This document shows, one piece after another, positions 8,495 to 16,552 of a stretch of DNA of 41,523 bases; the first letter of the stretch is position 1, and the number at the start of each line of letters is the position of its first letter. A program made the translations under genes and the position numbers. The notes beneath the pieces were generated by a model. It made no database searches, was not told the origin of the DNA, and saw nothing but the letters and a program-made list of their open reading frames with translations. The stretch is from Spirochaetota bacterium (GTDB taxonomy: Bacteria > Spirochaetota > Spirochaetia > SPDA01 > JAJSAL01). The stretch spans positions 1-41,523 of the forward strand of contig JAJSAL010000127.1 in NCBI GenBank assembly GCA_024274705.1, given 5' to 3'.

Positions 8495-9256
8495 CTACAA
8501 TCCTGTGGGGATATCGATGAACCGTGTTTCCATGTCTGTTCCTTCCTGTATTTTTTCCGCCAGTTTCTTAACTCCCCAGATTTCGGTTTGGTAATGCCCT
8601 CCGGCTATCATGTTGATCTTTCCTTCCAGGCACTGATGGTACACCTGGTGGGATATCTCGCCGGTCACATAGAGGTCGAGCCCTTCTTCCAGCGCCTGGT
8701 CGACTTCCCGGGCCGCACCCCCGGATATGACTCCAACAGAGACAATGTCAGCAGGACCGAATGGAAGGATTCCCAGGCAGTCTTTCCTGAGGAGACCCAG
8801 TTTCGCCAGTACTGAATCGATTTCTTCCGGGCTCGTGAATGTTCCTTTGAACCCGATCTTCTGTCCCTTGTACGAGCCGAAGGGTTCAATATTCTGAAGT
8901 CCCAGAATAGTGACGATACCTGCATTATTACCGTACACCCGGTGGGCGTCCAGGGGAAGATGGACTGCATACAGGGCGAGATCGTTTTCCATGAGAAAAC
9001 GAATCCTTTGGTAATGCACTCCGGTGACAGGAAGAACCAAACCCCAGAAGAGTCCATGATGAACAAAAAGCAGGTCAGCACCCCAGTCTGCAGCCCTTGT
9101 AAAGCTTTCCATGCATGCATCCACGGCGAATGCAGTCTTTCTGATCTCATCCCGGGATGTTCCTACCTGAATTCCGTTAAGCGAGGAGTCCGTTTGTTCC
9201 ATTTCCTCCATAGGCAGGAGTTCCCTGACAAGTCTATCCAGTTCAGCTAACTGCAT
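8495..9256 (-). CDS. NIF3/DUF34-family metal-binding protein (GTP cyclohydrolase 1 type 2-like)
   Basis: The 253-residue protein has the metal-binding signatures of the NIF3 family: VHHGLFWG at about 65-72, HLPLDAH at about 98-104, and AGGHYQTE near the C-terminus. Family members form toroidal hexamers with a dinuclear metal site. They are annotated as GTP cyclohydrolase 1 type 2 homologues, but their physiological role is unsettled. The length is close to the short form without the inserted PII-like domain. It is the first gene of a run with lspA and a small membrane protein. The ATG at 9256 has no properly spaced ribosome-binding site, and a promoter-like -10 ends only 5 bp upstream. Confidence 0.9.
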   Translation of the reverse strand: MQLAELDRLVRELLPMEEMEQTDSSLNGIQVGTSRDEIRKTAFAVDACMESFTRAADWGADLLFVHHGLFWGLVLPVTGVHYQRIRFLMENDLALYAVHLPLDAHRVYGNNAGIVTILGLQNIEPFGSYKGQKIGFKGTFTSPEEIDSVLAKLGLLRKDCLGILPFGPADIVSVGVISGGAAREVDQALEEGLDLYVTGEISHQVYHQCLEGKINMIAGGHYQTEIWGVKKLAEKIQEGTDMETRFIDIPTGL

Positions 9257-9261
9257 GGGTC

Positions 9262-9290
9262 TGTATACCCTTTTCCTGCTGAAAAGTCAA
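9262..9290 (-). promoter_or_regulatory. Promoter-like sequence abutting the NIF3 start
   Basis: On the minus strand the sequence reads TTGACT, a 17-bp spacer, then TATACA, followed by 5 nt and the ATG. If used, transcription would begin at the start codon, giving a leaderless mRNA. That would explain the lack of a well-placed ribosome-binding site. Confidence 0.45.
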
Positions 9291-9408
9291 TTTCATGCCC
9301 CTGTACACGGAGATTTATCCAGGCAACCGGTTTTTATGATATAGTATTGACTCATACGGTTATAGAGTATAGATATTGATTTCCTGTTTTCCAGTGCCAG
9401 GGGAGTAA

Positions 9409-11616
9409 ATGGATAAAAAAACGTATGAACTATCACCGGAAGAAGTATCCGTTGTCATTTCCGAAGATGAATTTGCGCTGTACAGTGATGAAGGATGCCG
9501 GGAACCCTTTATAGGCCAGGAAAGGGCCCGGGAAGCGTTGAAGCTGGGGCTGGAGATCCGTTCGAAAGGGTACAATATCTTTGTCATCGGGCCTGCGGGT
9601 TCGGGTAAGAGAACTGCCTTAAGACAGACGATACATTCCATCAACACAGATATGGAGAGACTCAAGGATATCGTATTTGTCTATAATTTTGCGGAGCCGG
9701 ACTGTCCCCGGGTGCTCTACTTCCCCCCTGGAGGAGGGGGTGCGTTCAAGGGGGATATCCATTCCCTGGTGGAACGTATGAAATCAATTGTACAGGGAAA
9801 ACTGGAGGGTCCGGATTTTGACCGGAAAAAAGAAGAAATCGTTGCAGGATTCCGTCAGAAGGAACGGTTGTTGGTGGATGCCCCGGAAACGGAAAACGGG
9901 GCAGAACTCAAAGAACTCTACACCTCCTTAAAGCATGCCAGGGAAGACATGGAAAAGCAGCTTACCGAAACAGCCATGGAATTTGTCCTTCCGGAACTGG
10001 ATGCTGAATTCGCCTTTCTCCATGAAGCATATGATGATGTGAAAACAAGGACTCACCTTGCGGAGATGAAACAGGACATACTGAATCGACTCTATCTGTT
10101 TATTTCTCCAAAGGATGACGATGGGAGACACCGGCTTATCCGGTATGGAGTGAATATCATTGTCGATGCCTCCCAGTTTGCGACCCTTCCCGTCCTCTAC
10201 GAAAAAAACCCGGCCCATCATGTACTCAACGGCAGGGTAGAGCACAATAGAGAACAGGAAGAGGACCAGGGCCTCGGTTTTATGAATATTCGGGCCGGAT
10301 CACTGGTAAAAGCATCCGGCGGCATACTGATCCTCGAAGCAGAGGATGTCCTGAAGGACCAGAGGAGCTGGCAGAACCTGAAAAGGGTGATCCAGGAAGA
10401 GGCTGTAGAAATAGAACCGGTATCTCATCCTTCGGACATGGGACCCCTGTTGAAGCCGGAGCCGGTGGAGGTGGACCTGAAGATCGTACTCATCGGGGAA
10501 GAACAGCTGTACCATTCTCTTTTTACGAAAGATCCGGAATTGACCCTTCATTTTAAAATACTGGCGGAGTTCGAGCGGGATATGAGGAAGACCCGGGATT
10601 CCCTTAACGGGATTGTCAGGTTTATTCATGCCGCCTGTTCCAGGAAAAAATTGAAACCCGTTGAGGGCGACGGCCTGTCCGCCCTGTTGGAGTACTGCTG
10701 CAGGCTTGCGGGACATAAAAACAGGTTGAGTTCACGGTTTCTTCTACTGGAAGAAGCCCTGGTCGAGGCAGACTACTGGGCGGGAAGAATGGATAAATCC
10801 GGTATAGACCGGGAAGCTGTAAAAACAGGACTGCAGAAACGGTATTACCGGCTCAACATGGTGGAAGAGAGGATAGATGAAGCGATTGCCCAGGGAGAAA
10901 TCCAGGTAAAACTCGAGGGAACGGCAGTGGGACGGATAAACGGATTGACGGTAATCGACCGCGGCTACTACCTGTTCGGCAAACCTGCCGTCATATCCTC
11001 CCGCACCGCCCCTGGAAGAGAGGGAGTCGTGAATATCGAAAGGGAGGCCGGTCTTTCCGGTGGACACCATGATAAGGGAGTACTCATCCTTGAGGGGTTT
11101 ATCAAGAGCCGGTATACCCGGACATTTCCCCTCTCAGTGTACGCAACACTCTGTTTTGAACAGTCCTATGGTGACCTGGATGGAGATTCAGCGTCAACGG
11201 CTGAATTACTGGCGATGCTTTCCGCGCTTGCGGATATTCCCCTACGCCAGGATATCGCTGTTACAGGGAGTGTGGATTCGCTGGGAGATATCCACCCGGT
11301 AGGGTGTATAACGGAAAAAGTAGAAGGGTTCTTCCGTATCTGTAAGCGGACCGGCCTTACCGGTACCCAGGGGGTGATCATCCCGGCCCTCAATACGGTT
11401 CATCTGTCTGCGGACTCCCGGGTGGCAGACGCTGTTCGGGAGGGTACTTTTCATGTGTATCCCGTTCGAAGGGTAGATGAGGCCCTGGAACTTCTTTCCG
11501 GCATGGAATCAGGAATCCGGGACACCGATGGAGCGTTTCGGGAGGGTACTGTTAATTATATCATTGAACAGAAACTCCGCATTATGGCGGATGTGATGAA
11601 AAAGTATAAGTGTTGA
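9409..11616 (+). CDS. Lon-related ATP-dependent protease (AAA_32/S16 type)
   Basis: This is a cytoplasmic ATP-dependent serine protease of the Lon-related family that lacks the N-terminal substrate domain of classical Lon. The AAA module has Walker A GPAGSGKRT at 61-69, a long helical insertion, and a Walker B-like GGILILEAED. The C-terminal S16 protease domain has the catalytic serine S594 in GDSAS and lysine K637 in ITEKVEG. The serine-lysine spacing of 43 residues equals that of E. coli Lon (S679/K722). The 735-residue length is usual for this group. The ATG follows AGGGGAG. The next gene has its own promoter overlapping this gene's stop. Confidence 0.92.
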   Translation: MDKKTYELSPEEVSVVISEDEFALYSDEGCREPFIGQERAREALKLGLEIRSKGYNIFVIGPAGSGKRTALRQTIHSINTDMERLKDIVFVYNFAEPDCPRVLYFPPGGGGAFKGDIHSLVERMKSIVQGKLEGPDFDRKKEEIVAGFRQKERLLVDAPETENGAELKELYTSLKHAREDMEKQLTETAMEFVLPELDAEFAFLHEAYDDVKTRTHLAEMKQDILNRLYLFISPKDDDGRHRLIRYGVNIIVDASQFATLPVLYEKNPAHHVLNGRVEHNREQEEDQGLGFMNIRAGSLVKASGGILILEAEDVLKDQRSWQNLKRVIQEEAVEIEPVSHPSDMGPLLKPEPVEVDLKIVLIGEEQLYHSLFTKDPELTLHFKILAEFERDMRKTRDSLNGIVRFIHAACSRKKLKPVEGDGLSALLEYCCRLAGHKNRLSSRFLLLEEALVEADYWAGRMDKSGIDREAVKTGLQKRYYRLNMVEERIDEAIAQGEIQVKLEGTAVGRINGLTVIDRGYYLFGKPAVISSRTAPGREGVVNIEREAGLSGGHHDKGVLILEGFIKSRYTRTFPLSVYATLCFEQSYGDLDGDSASTAELLAMLSALADIPLRQDIAVTGSVDSLGDIHPVGCITEKVEGFFRICKRTGLTGTQGVIIPALNTVHLSADSRVADAVREGTFHVYPVRRVDEALELLSGMESGIRDTDGAFREGTVNYIIEQKLRIMADVMKKYKC

Positions 11617-11641
11617 CGCAGAAGAATTTGGACACTATAGT
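11613..11641 (+). promoter_or_regulatory. Sigma-70 promoter for the GHKL-HDOD gene
   Basis: TTGACG at 11613-11618, a 17-bp spacer and TATAGT at 11636-11641 match the consensus at five of six positions each. The -35 overlaps the stop codon of the protease gene. The predicted leader to the ATG at 11693 is about 45 nt and contains an AGGTGG ribosome-binding site. Confidence 0.65.
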
Positions 11642-11692
11642 AATGATAGGATTATTATTAATGAGACAAAATGTGTATAGGTGGTTAACAAT

Positions 11693-13177
11693 ATGCCTCA
11701 ACAGGTTGATGTTTCCAAAGTAAAACTGGCAGCTCATAATTCTACTCCTCTGGCTATCAAGACCTACACTTTGCCCCATGAAACAGAAGTATATCTCGAA
11801 GAGGTTTTAAGCGTTTTTCTGGAGGAATTCGGACAAGCAGCCATCAAGGATAACATTGCCTACTGTCTCCGGGAACTTGCAGTAAACGCAAAAAAGGCAA
11901 ACACCAAACGGGCTTATTTTCAGGAAAAAGAGCTGAATATAAACGCGAAGGAAGACTATGAGAAAGGCATGCGGGATTTCAAGCAGGAAACTCTGAACAA
12001 CATCGACTACTATCTGCAGAAGCAGAAAGAGATGAACCTCTATGTGAAAATCGTATTCCATGCCAAGGGGAAGACCCTGACCGTATCGGTACACAACAAT
12101 GTGGAGATATCAAGAAAAGAACAGATGCGGGTATACGACCGGATTGCCCGGTCCAGGGCCTTCGATTCCATGGAAGAGGCGTTTTCCTCGGTCCTGGATG
12201 ATTCTGAGGGTGCAGGACTGGGGATCGTTATCCTGGTACTCATGCTCAAGAAACTCGGTCTTGATGAGGATGCCTTAGATATAGATACCCGGGATGGAGA
12301 AACCATTGCCCAGATTATCATTCCTTTCAGTAATGTACACCTGGAGAACCTGGATGCGCTGAGCAAGGAAATCGTTGATGAGATAAACGAACTGCCCCAG
12401 TTTCCTGAAAATATTGTCTTTCTGCAGAAACTGATTACCGATCCTGATTCGGAAATCACCGATATTGCCAGGCAGATCAGCATGGATCCTTCTCTTACCG
12501 GGGACCTTCTCAAAGTGGTCAATTCCGCCCAATTCATGCTTCCTAAACGGGTGGATAATATCGTGGAAGCGGTTAAACTTGTCGGTCTCCGGGGGATCAG
12601 GAATCTCCTTTATTCATACGGGACCCAGAAACTGCTCCAGGGACAGCAGTCCTGGAGGGACCATTCGTACAAGACGGCTTTCAACGCGTATAACCTGGCC
12701 AAAAGTCTTCGAAAAAAGGATATCCTGGATGATGCGTATGTTGGAGGAATCCTTCACGATATGGGAAAAATCGTATTCTCAAATGTTCATCCGGACCTGC
12801 TTACGAAAATCAACAATTTCTGTAAGGTCCGGGAGATACAAAGGAACCTCTTTGAGGATCTTTCAGCCGGCTTGAACCACGCAGAGATAGGCGCCAGGAT
12901 AGCCATGAAGTGGAATTTCCCGGATGTACTCGTGGAAGCGATCAAGTACCATCACGAACCGACCGAATGTACCCAGGACTGCAGGGGCGTCGTGTACACC
13001 GTGTACCTGGCGAATGCCCTGGCCAACCTGGAAAAGGAAAACCTTTCCTACGACATTCTCAACAAAGAAGTACTCCAGTTCTTCGGTATCAATTCGAAGG
13101 CCCAGTTCGACGTTATCTGGAAAAAGCTGGAAGATGCCTTCGACAAGGAACAGGAACGGGACGCTGAATCCCGCTGA
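11693..13177 (+). CDS. GHKL ATPase-like domain fused to HDOD signalling domain
   Basis: The 494-residue soluble protein joins two signalling modules. Residues about 25-215 resemble a GHKL (histidine-kinase/anti-sigma) ATPase: an N-box-like CLRELAVNAKKAN (N65) and a glycine-rich EGAGLGIVI (172-180). The G1 aspartate seems replaced by asparagine (VHNNVEIS), and a charged coiled-coil insertion sits at 78-115, so ATPase activity is uncertain. There is no phospho-acceptor domain. Residues about 230-440 form an HDOD domain with QISMDPSLTGDLLKVVNSA and LHDMGK, which retains the HD pair. HDOD proteins act in signalling, often near c-di-GMP networks, with no settled enzymatic role. I start at ATG 11693 because AGGTGG is 8 nt upstream; a GTG at 11681 is less likely. 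Confidence 0.85.
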   Translation: MPQQVDVSKVKLAAHNSTPLAIKTYTLPHETEVYLEEVLSVFLEEFGQAAIKDNIAYCLRELAVNAKKANTKRAYFQEKELNINAKEDYEKGMRDFKQETLNNIDYYLQKQKEMNLYVKIVFHAKGKTLTVSVHNNVEISRKEQMRVYDRIARSRAFDSMEEAFSSVLDDSEGAGLGIVILVLMLKKLGLDEDALDIDTRDGETIAQIIIPFSNVHLENLDALSKEIVDEINELPQFPENIVFLQKLITDPDSEITDIARQISMDPSLTGDLLKVVNSAQFMLPKRVDNIVEAVKLVGLRGIRNLLYSYGTQKLLQGQQSWRDHSYKTAFNAYNLAKSLRKKDILDDAYVGGILHDMGKIVFSNVHPDLLTKINNFCKVREIQRNLFEDLSAGLNHAEIGARIAMKWNFPDVLVEAIKYHHEPTECTQDCRGVVYTVYLANALANLEKENLSYDILNKEVLQFFGINSKAQFDVIWKKLEDAFDKEQERDAESR

Positions 13178-13193
13178 TCTTTTCCGGGAAATC

Positions 13194-13222
13194 TTGACAT
13201 AGCGCACATTATATATTATTTT
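13194..13222 (+). promoter_or_regulatory. Sigma-70 promoter for the glutaredoxin gene
   Basis: A perfect TTGACA at 13194-13199, a 17-bp spacer and TATTTT at 13217-13222. A 12-bp perfect AT-rich palindrome (TCTATATATAGA, 13222-13233) overlaps the end of the -10 and the start site, where a repressor could act. It could also be chance in AT-rich DNA. Confidence 0.6.
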
Positions 13223-13258
13223 CTATATATAGATTATTATGAAATAGAGGAGAATAAT

Positions 13259-13489
13259 ATGTCTGTTATCGTATATTCAACTCCCACATGTTCCTACTGC
13301 AGTCTTGCTAAGGATTATCTCCGTGAGAAAGGTATTTCCTTTACCGATTATAATGTTGCCCAGGATATGAAAAAAGCGGACGAGATGGTAAAGAAGTCCG
13401 GGCAGATGGGCGTTCCTGTTCTCGATGTAAACGGCCGGGTTATAGTGGGATTCAACAAGGTTGAGATCGATCAAGCCCTTCACCGGTAA
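13259..13489 (+). CDS. Glutaredoxin-like protein
   Basis: This 76-residue single-domain thioredoxin-fold protein has the redox-active C11-S-Y-C14 motif (TPTCSYCSLAK), the cis-proline loop GVPVLDVNG, and a C-terminal GFNKVEIDQAL helix. It probably reduces disulfides or glutathionylated partners in the cytoplasm. Similar short proteins accept electrons from glutathione or directly from thioredoxin reductase (NrdH-like), and the sequence does not decide which. GAGGAG precedes the ATG. Its last 38 bp overlap, tail to tail, the end of the methyltransferase gene on the other strand. Confidence 0.92.
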   Translation: MSVIVYSTPTCSYCSLAKDYLREKGISFTDYNVAQDMKKADEMVKKSGQMGVPVLDVNGRVIVGFNKVEIDQALHR

Positions 13490-13988
13490 CAGAGCGGATC
13501 CATCGGCTTAAGGCAATGCCTGCAGCAACCCCTACATTGAGAGAAGCCTTGGAACCGCAGCAGTGGATAGACACTATTCCTGCGTTGTTTTCGGCGAGAG
13601 AGAGAGCCTCCGGGCTTACTCCAAGTTCCTCGGAACCTACGATCATGATGCCGGGGCAAGGAAACGTAAACTGTTCGATACTTGTGTGTCCGGTTTCCAA
13701 GGCGAACACCGGGATGTTTCCAGGAAGTTCATCGAGCCCTGTATAACGCCAGGAAACCGTATGGGTGCATCCCATGGAAGAGCGCACGGAACGGGGATGT
13801 TCCGGGTCTGCACAATCTTTTGACAACAAAATTTCCGATATTCCAAAAGAGTCTGCGGTCCTGAAAAGAGAACCCACATTGAAGGGTGAACGTATGTCCT
13901 CGAGATAGAGGCCCAGGGGGAACACTGTCCGTTTTTCCGGGTCCAGCTTTCCGGAGGATAACCGCAGGTCCCATTCCGCCGGTTCCAT
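13452..13988 (-). CDS. SPOUT (TrmH/SpoU-family) RNA methyltransferase
   Basis: The 178-residue protein carries the three SpoU motifs. Motif 1 is EDIRSPFNVGSLFRTADSFG with the conserved N and R. Motif 2 is GIMIVGSEELGVSPE. Motif 3 is SIHCCGSKASLNVGVAAGIAL (deep trefoil knot, SAM binding). It should methylate a ribose 2'-OH in rRNA or tRNA; the RNA target cannot be told from sequence. A short N-terminal extension precedes the knot domain. It is the last gene of a minus-strand run with the small coupled gene and the alcohol dehydrogenase homologue. There is no clear ribosome-binding site at ATG 13988. Confidence 0.88.
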   Translation of the reverse strand: MEPAEWDLRLSSGKLDPEKRTVFPLGLYLEDIRSPFNVGSLFRTADSFGISEILLSKDCADPEHPRSVRSSMGCTHTVSWRYTGLDELPGNIPVFALETGHTSIEQFTFPCPGIMIVGSEELGVSPEALSLAENNAGIVSIHCCGSKASLNVGVAAGIALSRWIRSVTGEGLDRSQPC

Positions 13989-14027
13989 GTGGAGATACGT
14001 AAGAAGCGAGTGCTTCAGGCTGTTGAG

Positions 14028-14285
14028 TTATCTTCTCATTCTTTTCCGCGGATGCGGTGAAATGCCGACGGATTCGCCTGTCATTCTGATGAGCTCTTCC
14101 GTGTGGATACGTACCCGCCTATCTTCCAGTTCTTCACCCTGGAGAAGCCGGAGTACTTCTTTAAGATACAGGGTGTTTATGGATTCGGGTACACATAAGG
14201 CTCCTTCCAGACTATCGAGGATATGTACGATTTTTCGGAGCCGGGTTTCTCTCTTCATGGAGAGAAGTTTCCCGATTGTGATCAT
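14028..14285 (-). CDS. Small protein of unknown function, coupled to the ADH homologue
   Basis: This 85-residue charged, helical protein begins MITIGKLLSMKRETRLRKI and ends in a basic PHPRKRMRR tail. I do not recognise it. The start is set by a TGATG junction: the stop of the upstream gene (TGA, 14287-14285) shares its A with this ATG, a classic sign of translational coupling. The longer frame starting at 14363 would overlap 79 bp of the upstream gene and is unlikely. The helix pattern and arginine content would allow RNA or protein binding, but nothing specific is visible. Confidence 0.6.
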   Translation of the reverse strand: MITIGKLLSMKRETRLRKIVHILDSLEGALCVPESINTLYLKEVLRLLQGEELEDRRVRIHTEELIRMTGESVGISPHPRKRMRR

Positions 14286-15451
14286 CAGTAGACCTGTTGT
14301 ATGATCCGGTAGATATCCTCTGTAGTAACCGGCGCAGGCATGTGTTTCACGCCGGGAAAGCACTTTGCTGTTTCTGCCACGGAATAGACATCCTCCAGTT
14401 TAAGCCCCAGATCGGCCAGTCTTAAAGGCAACCGCAGGGAAGCCACCAGGCGGCGTATTCCTTCAACGGCAAGGCCGGCTTTCCCCACGATATCATCAGG
14501 ATTCGCAGGCAGTCCGTATGAAGTGGAATGCTGGTCCAGCACGTCGTATACTCTGGCTATTTTCTCGGGACATGCAGAAAGGTTCCATTCCAGCATTCTC
14601 GGCAGGAGAATTGATGCAACCCATGATTGAGGAATCTGAAAACGGCCGCTTATGGCGTGGGAGAGAGCGCTTCCGATACCGGATCTGCTTATGGTAAGTC
14701 CCACCCCGGCGAGCAGGCCAGCCTGGGAGGCCTGTTCCCGATACTTAAGATTATCCGGCTCCCCAGTGGATTGGTTGATGCTGGAAATGATGCATCGAAG
14801 AGAGCGGAGAAACAGGGAGTCCGAAAGAAAGGAACTCTTTTTTGAAACCAGACCTTCCATGGAATGTAAGAACGTGTCCAGCATAGTCATGGCGGTATAT
14901 TTTGCGGAGATCGTCAGGGTCAGTTCAGGATCGATGAGTACCAGGTCCGGGGGGTTCCCGGGAGCCAGAACAGCTGCCAACCGGGTCCGGGCGTCTATTA
15001 TCATCGCCTCCCCGGTGAGAGAATAGGGGTTGCGGCAGGTTGTGGGAACCTCGATATAGGGGACCCCGCCCTCTGAAAATTCGAGACCTTCCAGGTGATC
15101 ATCTATCGAAGAAGGTGAAGCGCCGAGTTTCGCGACACATTTCGCTATGGAAAGGGCCCGCACGCCCCCAATACCCATTACAGCCTGCACCTTTCCCTTT
15201 TGTACAAGGTTCACCCCGTGGTCTACCTGTTTACTGGTGGAATGGGTCTCCAGGTCATCATGAATCATGCAGTCGCAGTCTGCCTCTTTCAGAATTTCCT
15301 GCACTTTTTCCGGTATTTTCCATTCGTTCAGAACGGATTCGGTAATCATGAGGATTCGTCTTCCGAAAAGGGAGGCTTCGTTTCCGGCTTTACGGATGCA
15401 ACCGGGACCGAAGAGTACTCTGCTGGGTATCTGGAATACAAAATCAGCCAT
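14285..15451 (-). CDS. Divergent iron-containing alcohol dehydrogenase homologue
   Basis: The 388-residue protein has the two-domain layout of group III iron-dependent dehydrogenases (start FVFQIPSRVLFGPG). Key sites are altered. The NAD pyrophosphate loop, normally GGGS-x2-D, reads GGVRALS (95-101). The PTTAGTGSE nicotinamide loop reads PTTCRNPYSLT (136-146). Of the four metal ligands, D192, H196 and H264 are kept, but the fourth histidine is Q274 (IPQSW instead of the usual IPHG). It may therefore lack ordinary NAD-dependent alcohol dehydrogenase activity or use another cofactor or substrate. A GGAG site precedes the ATG. It heads a coupled run with a small protein and an RNA methyltransferase. 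Confidence 0.85.
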   Translation of the reverse strand: MADFVFQIPSRVLFGPGCIRKAGNEASLFGRRILMITESVLNEWKIPEKVQEILKEADCDCMIHDDLETHSTSKQVDHGVNLVQKGKVQAVMGIGGVRALSIAKCVAKLGASPSSIDDHLEGLEFSEGGVPYIEVPTTCRNPYSLTGEAMIIDARTRLAAVLAPGNPPDLVLIDPELTLTISAKYTAMTMLDTFLHSMEGLVSKKSSFLSDSLFLRSLRCIISSINQSTGEPDNLKYREQASQAGLLAGVGLTISRSGIGSALSHAISGRFQIPQSWVASILLPRMLEWNLSACPEKIARVYDVLDQHSTSYGLPANPDDIVGKAGLAVEGIRRLVASLRLPLRLADLGLKLEDVYSVAETAKCFPGVKHMPAPVTTEDIYRIIQQVY

Positions 15452-15470
15452 ACAGGCTCCTGTGTATATA

Positions 15471-15508
15471 AAAAAAAGGCAGAGTAAGTCTCCTTACCTC
15501 CGCCTTTT
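15471..15508 (-). terminator. Rho-independent terminator after flgM
   Basis: On the minus strand a long hairpin (arms about AAAAGGCGGAGGTAAG and CTTACTCTGCCTTTT, with one mismatch and one bulge) is followed by a run of seven T. It lies between flgM and the alcohol dehydrogenase homologue, separating their transcripts. The A-run on its other side would allow weak action in both directions. Confidence 0.85.
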
Positions 15509-15522
15509 ATCTGCTATATCAG

Positions 15523-15547
15523 ATTCAAGATCCTCTAGATCTTGAAT
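15523..15547. repeat. Inverted repeat spanning the flgM stop codon
   Basis: ATTCAAGAT and ATCTTGAAT are perfect 9-bp arms around a 7-bp loop. The repeat includes the last codons and TAG of flgM and lies just ahead of the terminator. It has no T-run of its own, so it may protect the mRNA 3' end or slow exonucleases. Confidence 0.6.
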
Positions 15548-15819
15548 AAATCCATTACGCTGTCAGCAACCGATTCGAGGACCTTGTCGTTGATATATGA
15601 AGGATCTTTAAGTTTTTCCTTCACCTCGTTTATCCTGTCCTGTCGAACGTCCGGAGCCTGTTTGACACTTTCGGTGGCTTTATAGAGTTCCCCCATCGAT
15701 TTAGCTTCATCCGAAACGTTGATAGAATCGGATTTGCTCTTTTTTTCCGGGCGAGTTGTTTTTTCGCTTTTATTGAACTTTGCAACCGGGTCTACCGGTC
15801 CAAGTCTTTCAATAGTCAT
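15535..15819 (-). CDS. flgM: FlgM-like anti-sigma-28 factor
   Basis: FlgM holds the flagellar sigma-28 (FliA) inactive until the hook-basal body is complete and the protein is exported. The 94-residue product has the family pattern: a start MTIERLGPVDPV, a disordered lysine/serine-rich linker (14-35), then VSDEAKSMGEL and PDVRQDRINEVKEKLKDPSY followed by a C-terminal helix, the sigma-28-binding half. I start at ATG 15819 because AAGGTGG is about 11 nt upstream and known members begin this way; a GTG at 15834 lacks a suitable site. It is 52 bp downstream of rsmI and likely co-transcribed. The assignment rests on the short C-terminal pattern. Confidence 0.8.
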   Translation of the reverse strand: MTIERLGPVDPVAKFNKSEKTTRPEKKSKSDSINVSDEAKSMGELYKATESVKQAPDVRQDRINEVKEKLKDPSYINDKVLESVADSVMDLFKI

Positions 15820-15871
15820 CTTAAGGAACCCCACCTTTCATTTTGAAATATCGACACTTCCATTATAGATA

Positions 15872-16552
15872 TTAACGTTTTTTCTTTCCAGAGACAAGGA
15901 AAGAAAATTCTCCCTGAATCTTCGTTTTTTTCTCTAAATGGTCGAAAATTTCCTGCGCCGAACCTTCCAGGTATTCTTCGTGTTTTTTTGTCATCTCTCT
16001 ACCCATTAATACATGAATTTCAGGGTTTATGGAAGTAATATCGGCCAGAAGTTTTAACACTCTAAAGGGCGATTCGAATAGAAAAATCGCGTCTTCTTCA
16101 CGGATCAGTTCCTCCAGCCGTTTTTTTCGTTTGCCTCCCTTCCGGGGAAGGAACCCCTCGAAAAATACGTTTTTGTGGGCATGGCCGAATACGCTTACCA
16201 GGGCTGAAAGTGCTGACGGACCCGGAATGGGCACCACCGGAAACCCTTGTTCCCGGACCCTGGAAACAACGATACTCCCGGGGTCGCTCAAGCCCGGGGT
16301 GCCTGCATCGGTAACATAGGCGACGTCTTTTCCCTGAAGGAGATGAGGGATGACGGTAATATCTCCCTTCCGTTCTTTGTGGGCATTACAGCTTACCAGG
16401 GGTTTTCTGATCTCGTAGGCATTGAGCAGTTTAAGGGTGTGCCTGGTATCTTCGCACGCAATGATATCAACGGATTTCAGAACCTCCAGTGCCCGGAGGG
16501 TGATGTCCATGAGGTTCCCGATGGGAGTTGCAACGATATAAAGGGTAGGCAT
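15872..16552 (-). CDS. rsmI: 16S rRNA 2'-O-ribose C1402 methyltransferase RsmI
   Basis: RsmI methylates the 2'-OH of C1402 in 16S rRNA, using SAM, to tune the decoding centre. The 226-residue protein has the tetrapyrrole-methylase fold with the diagnostic N-terminus TLYIVATPIGNLMDIT, ACEDTRHT, the SAM-site DAGTPGLSDPG, and VPIPGPSALSALVSVFG. The C-terminal extension of the longer homologues is absent, as in many bacteria. The start is clear from homology, but there is no visible ribosome-binding site before ATG 16552. The gene is divergent from the zinc-ribbon membrane-protein gene across 79 bp and upstream of flgM. Confidence 0.95.
   Translation of the reverse strand: MPTLYIVATPIGNLMDITLRALEVLKSVDIIACEDTRHTLKLLNAYEIRKPLVSCNAHKERKGDITVIPHLLQGKDVAYVTDAGTPGLSDPGSIVVSRVREQGFPVVPIPGPSALSALVSVFGHAHKNVFFEGFLPRKGGKRKKRLEELIREEDAIFLFESPFRVLKLLADITSINPEIHVLMGREMTKKHEEYLEGSAQEIFDHLEKKTKIQGEFSFLVSGKKKR

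Noticed and set aside
9347..9375. TTGACT upstream of the Lon-related gene as a promoter.
   Set aside because: No good -10 occurs at 16-18 bp; the nearest TATAGA is at 15 bp spacing.
13452..13489. 38-bp tail-to-tail overlap of glutaredoxin and methyltransferase genes, as a possible frameshift or assembly error.
   Set aside because: Both frames keep family-consistent sequence up to normal-looking C-termini; convergent overlaps of this size occur in compact genomes.
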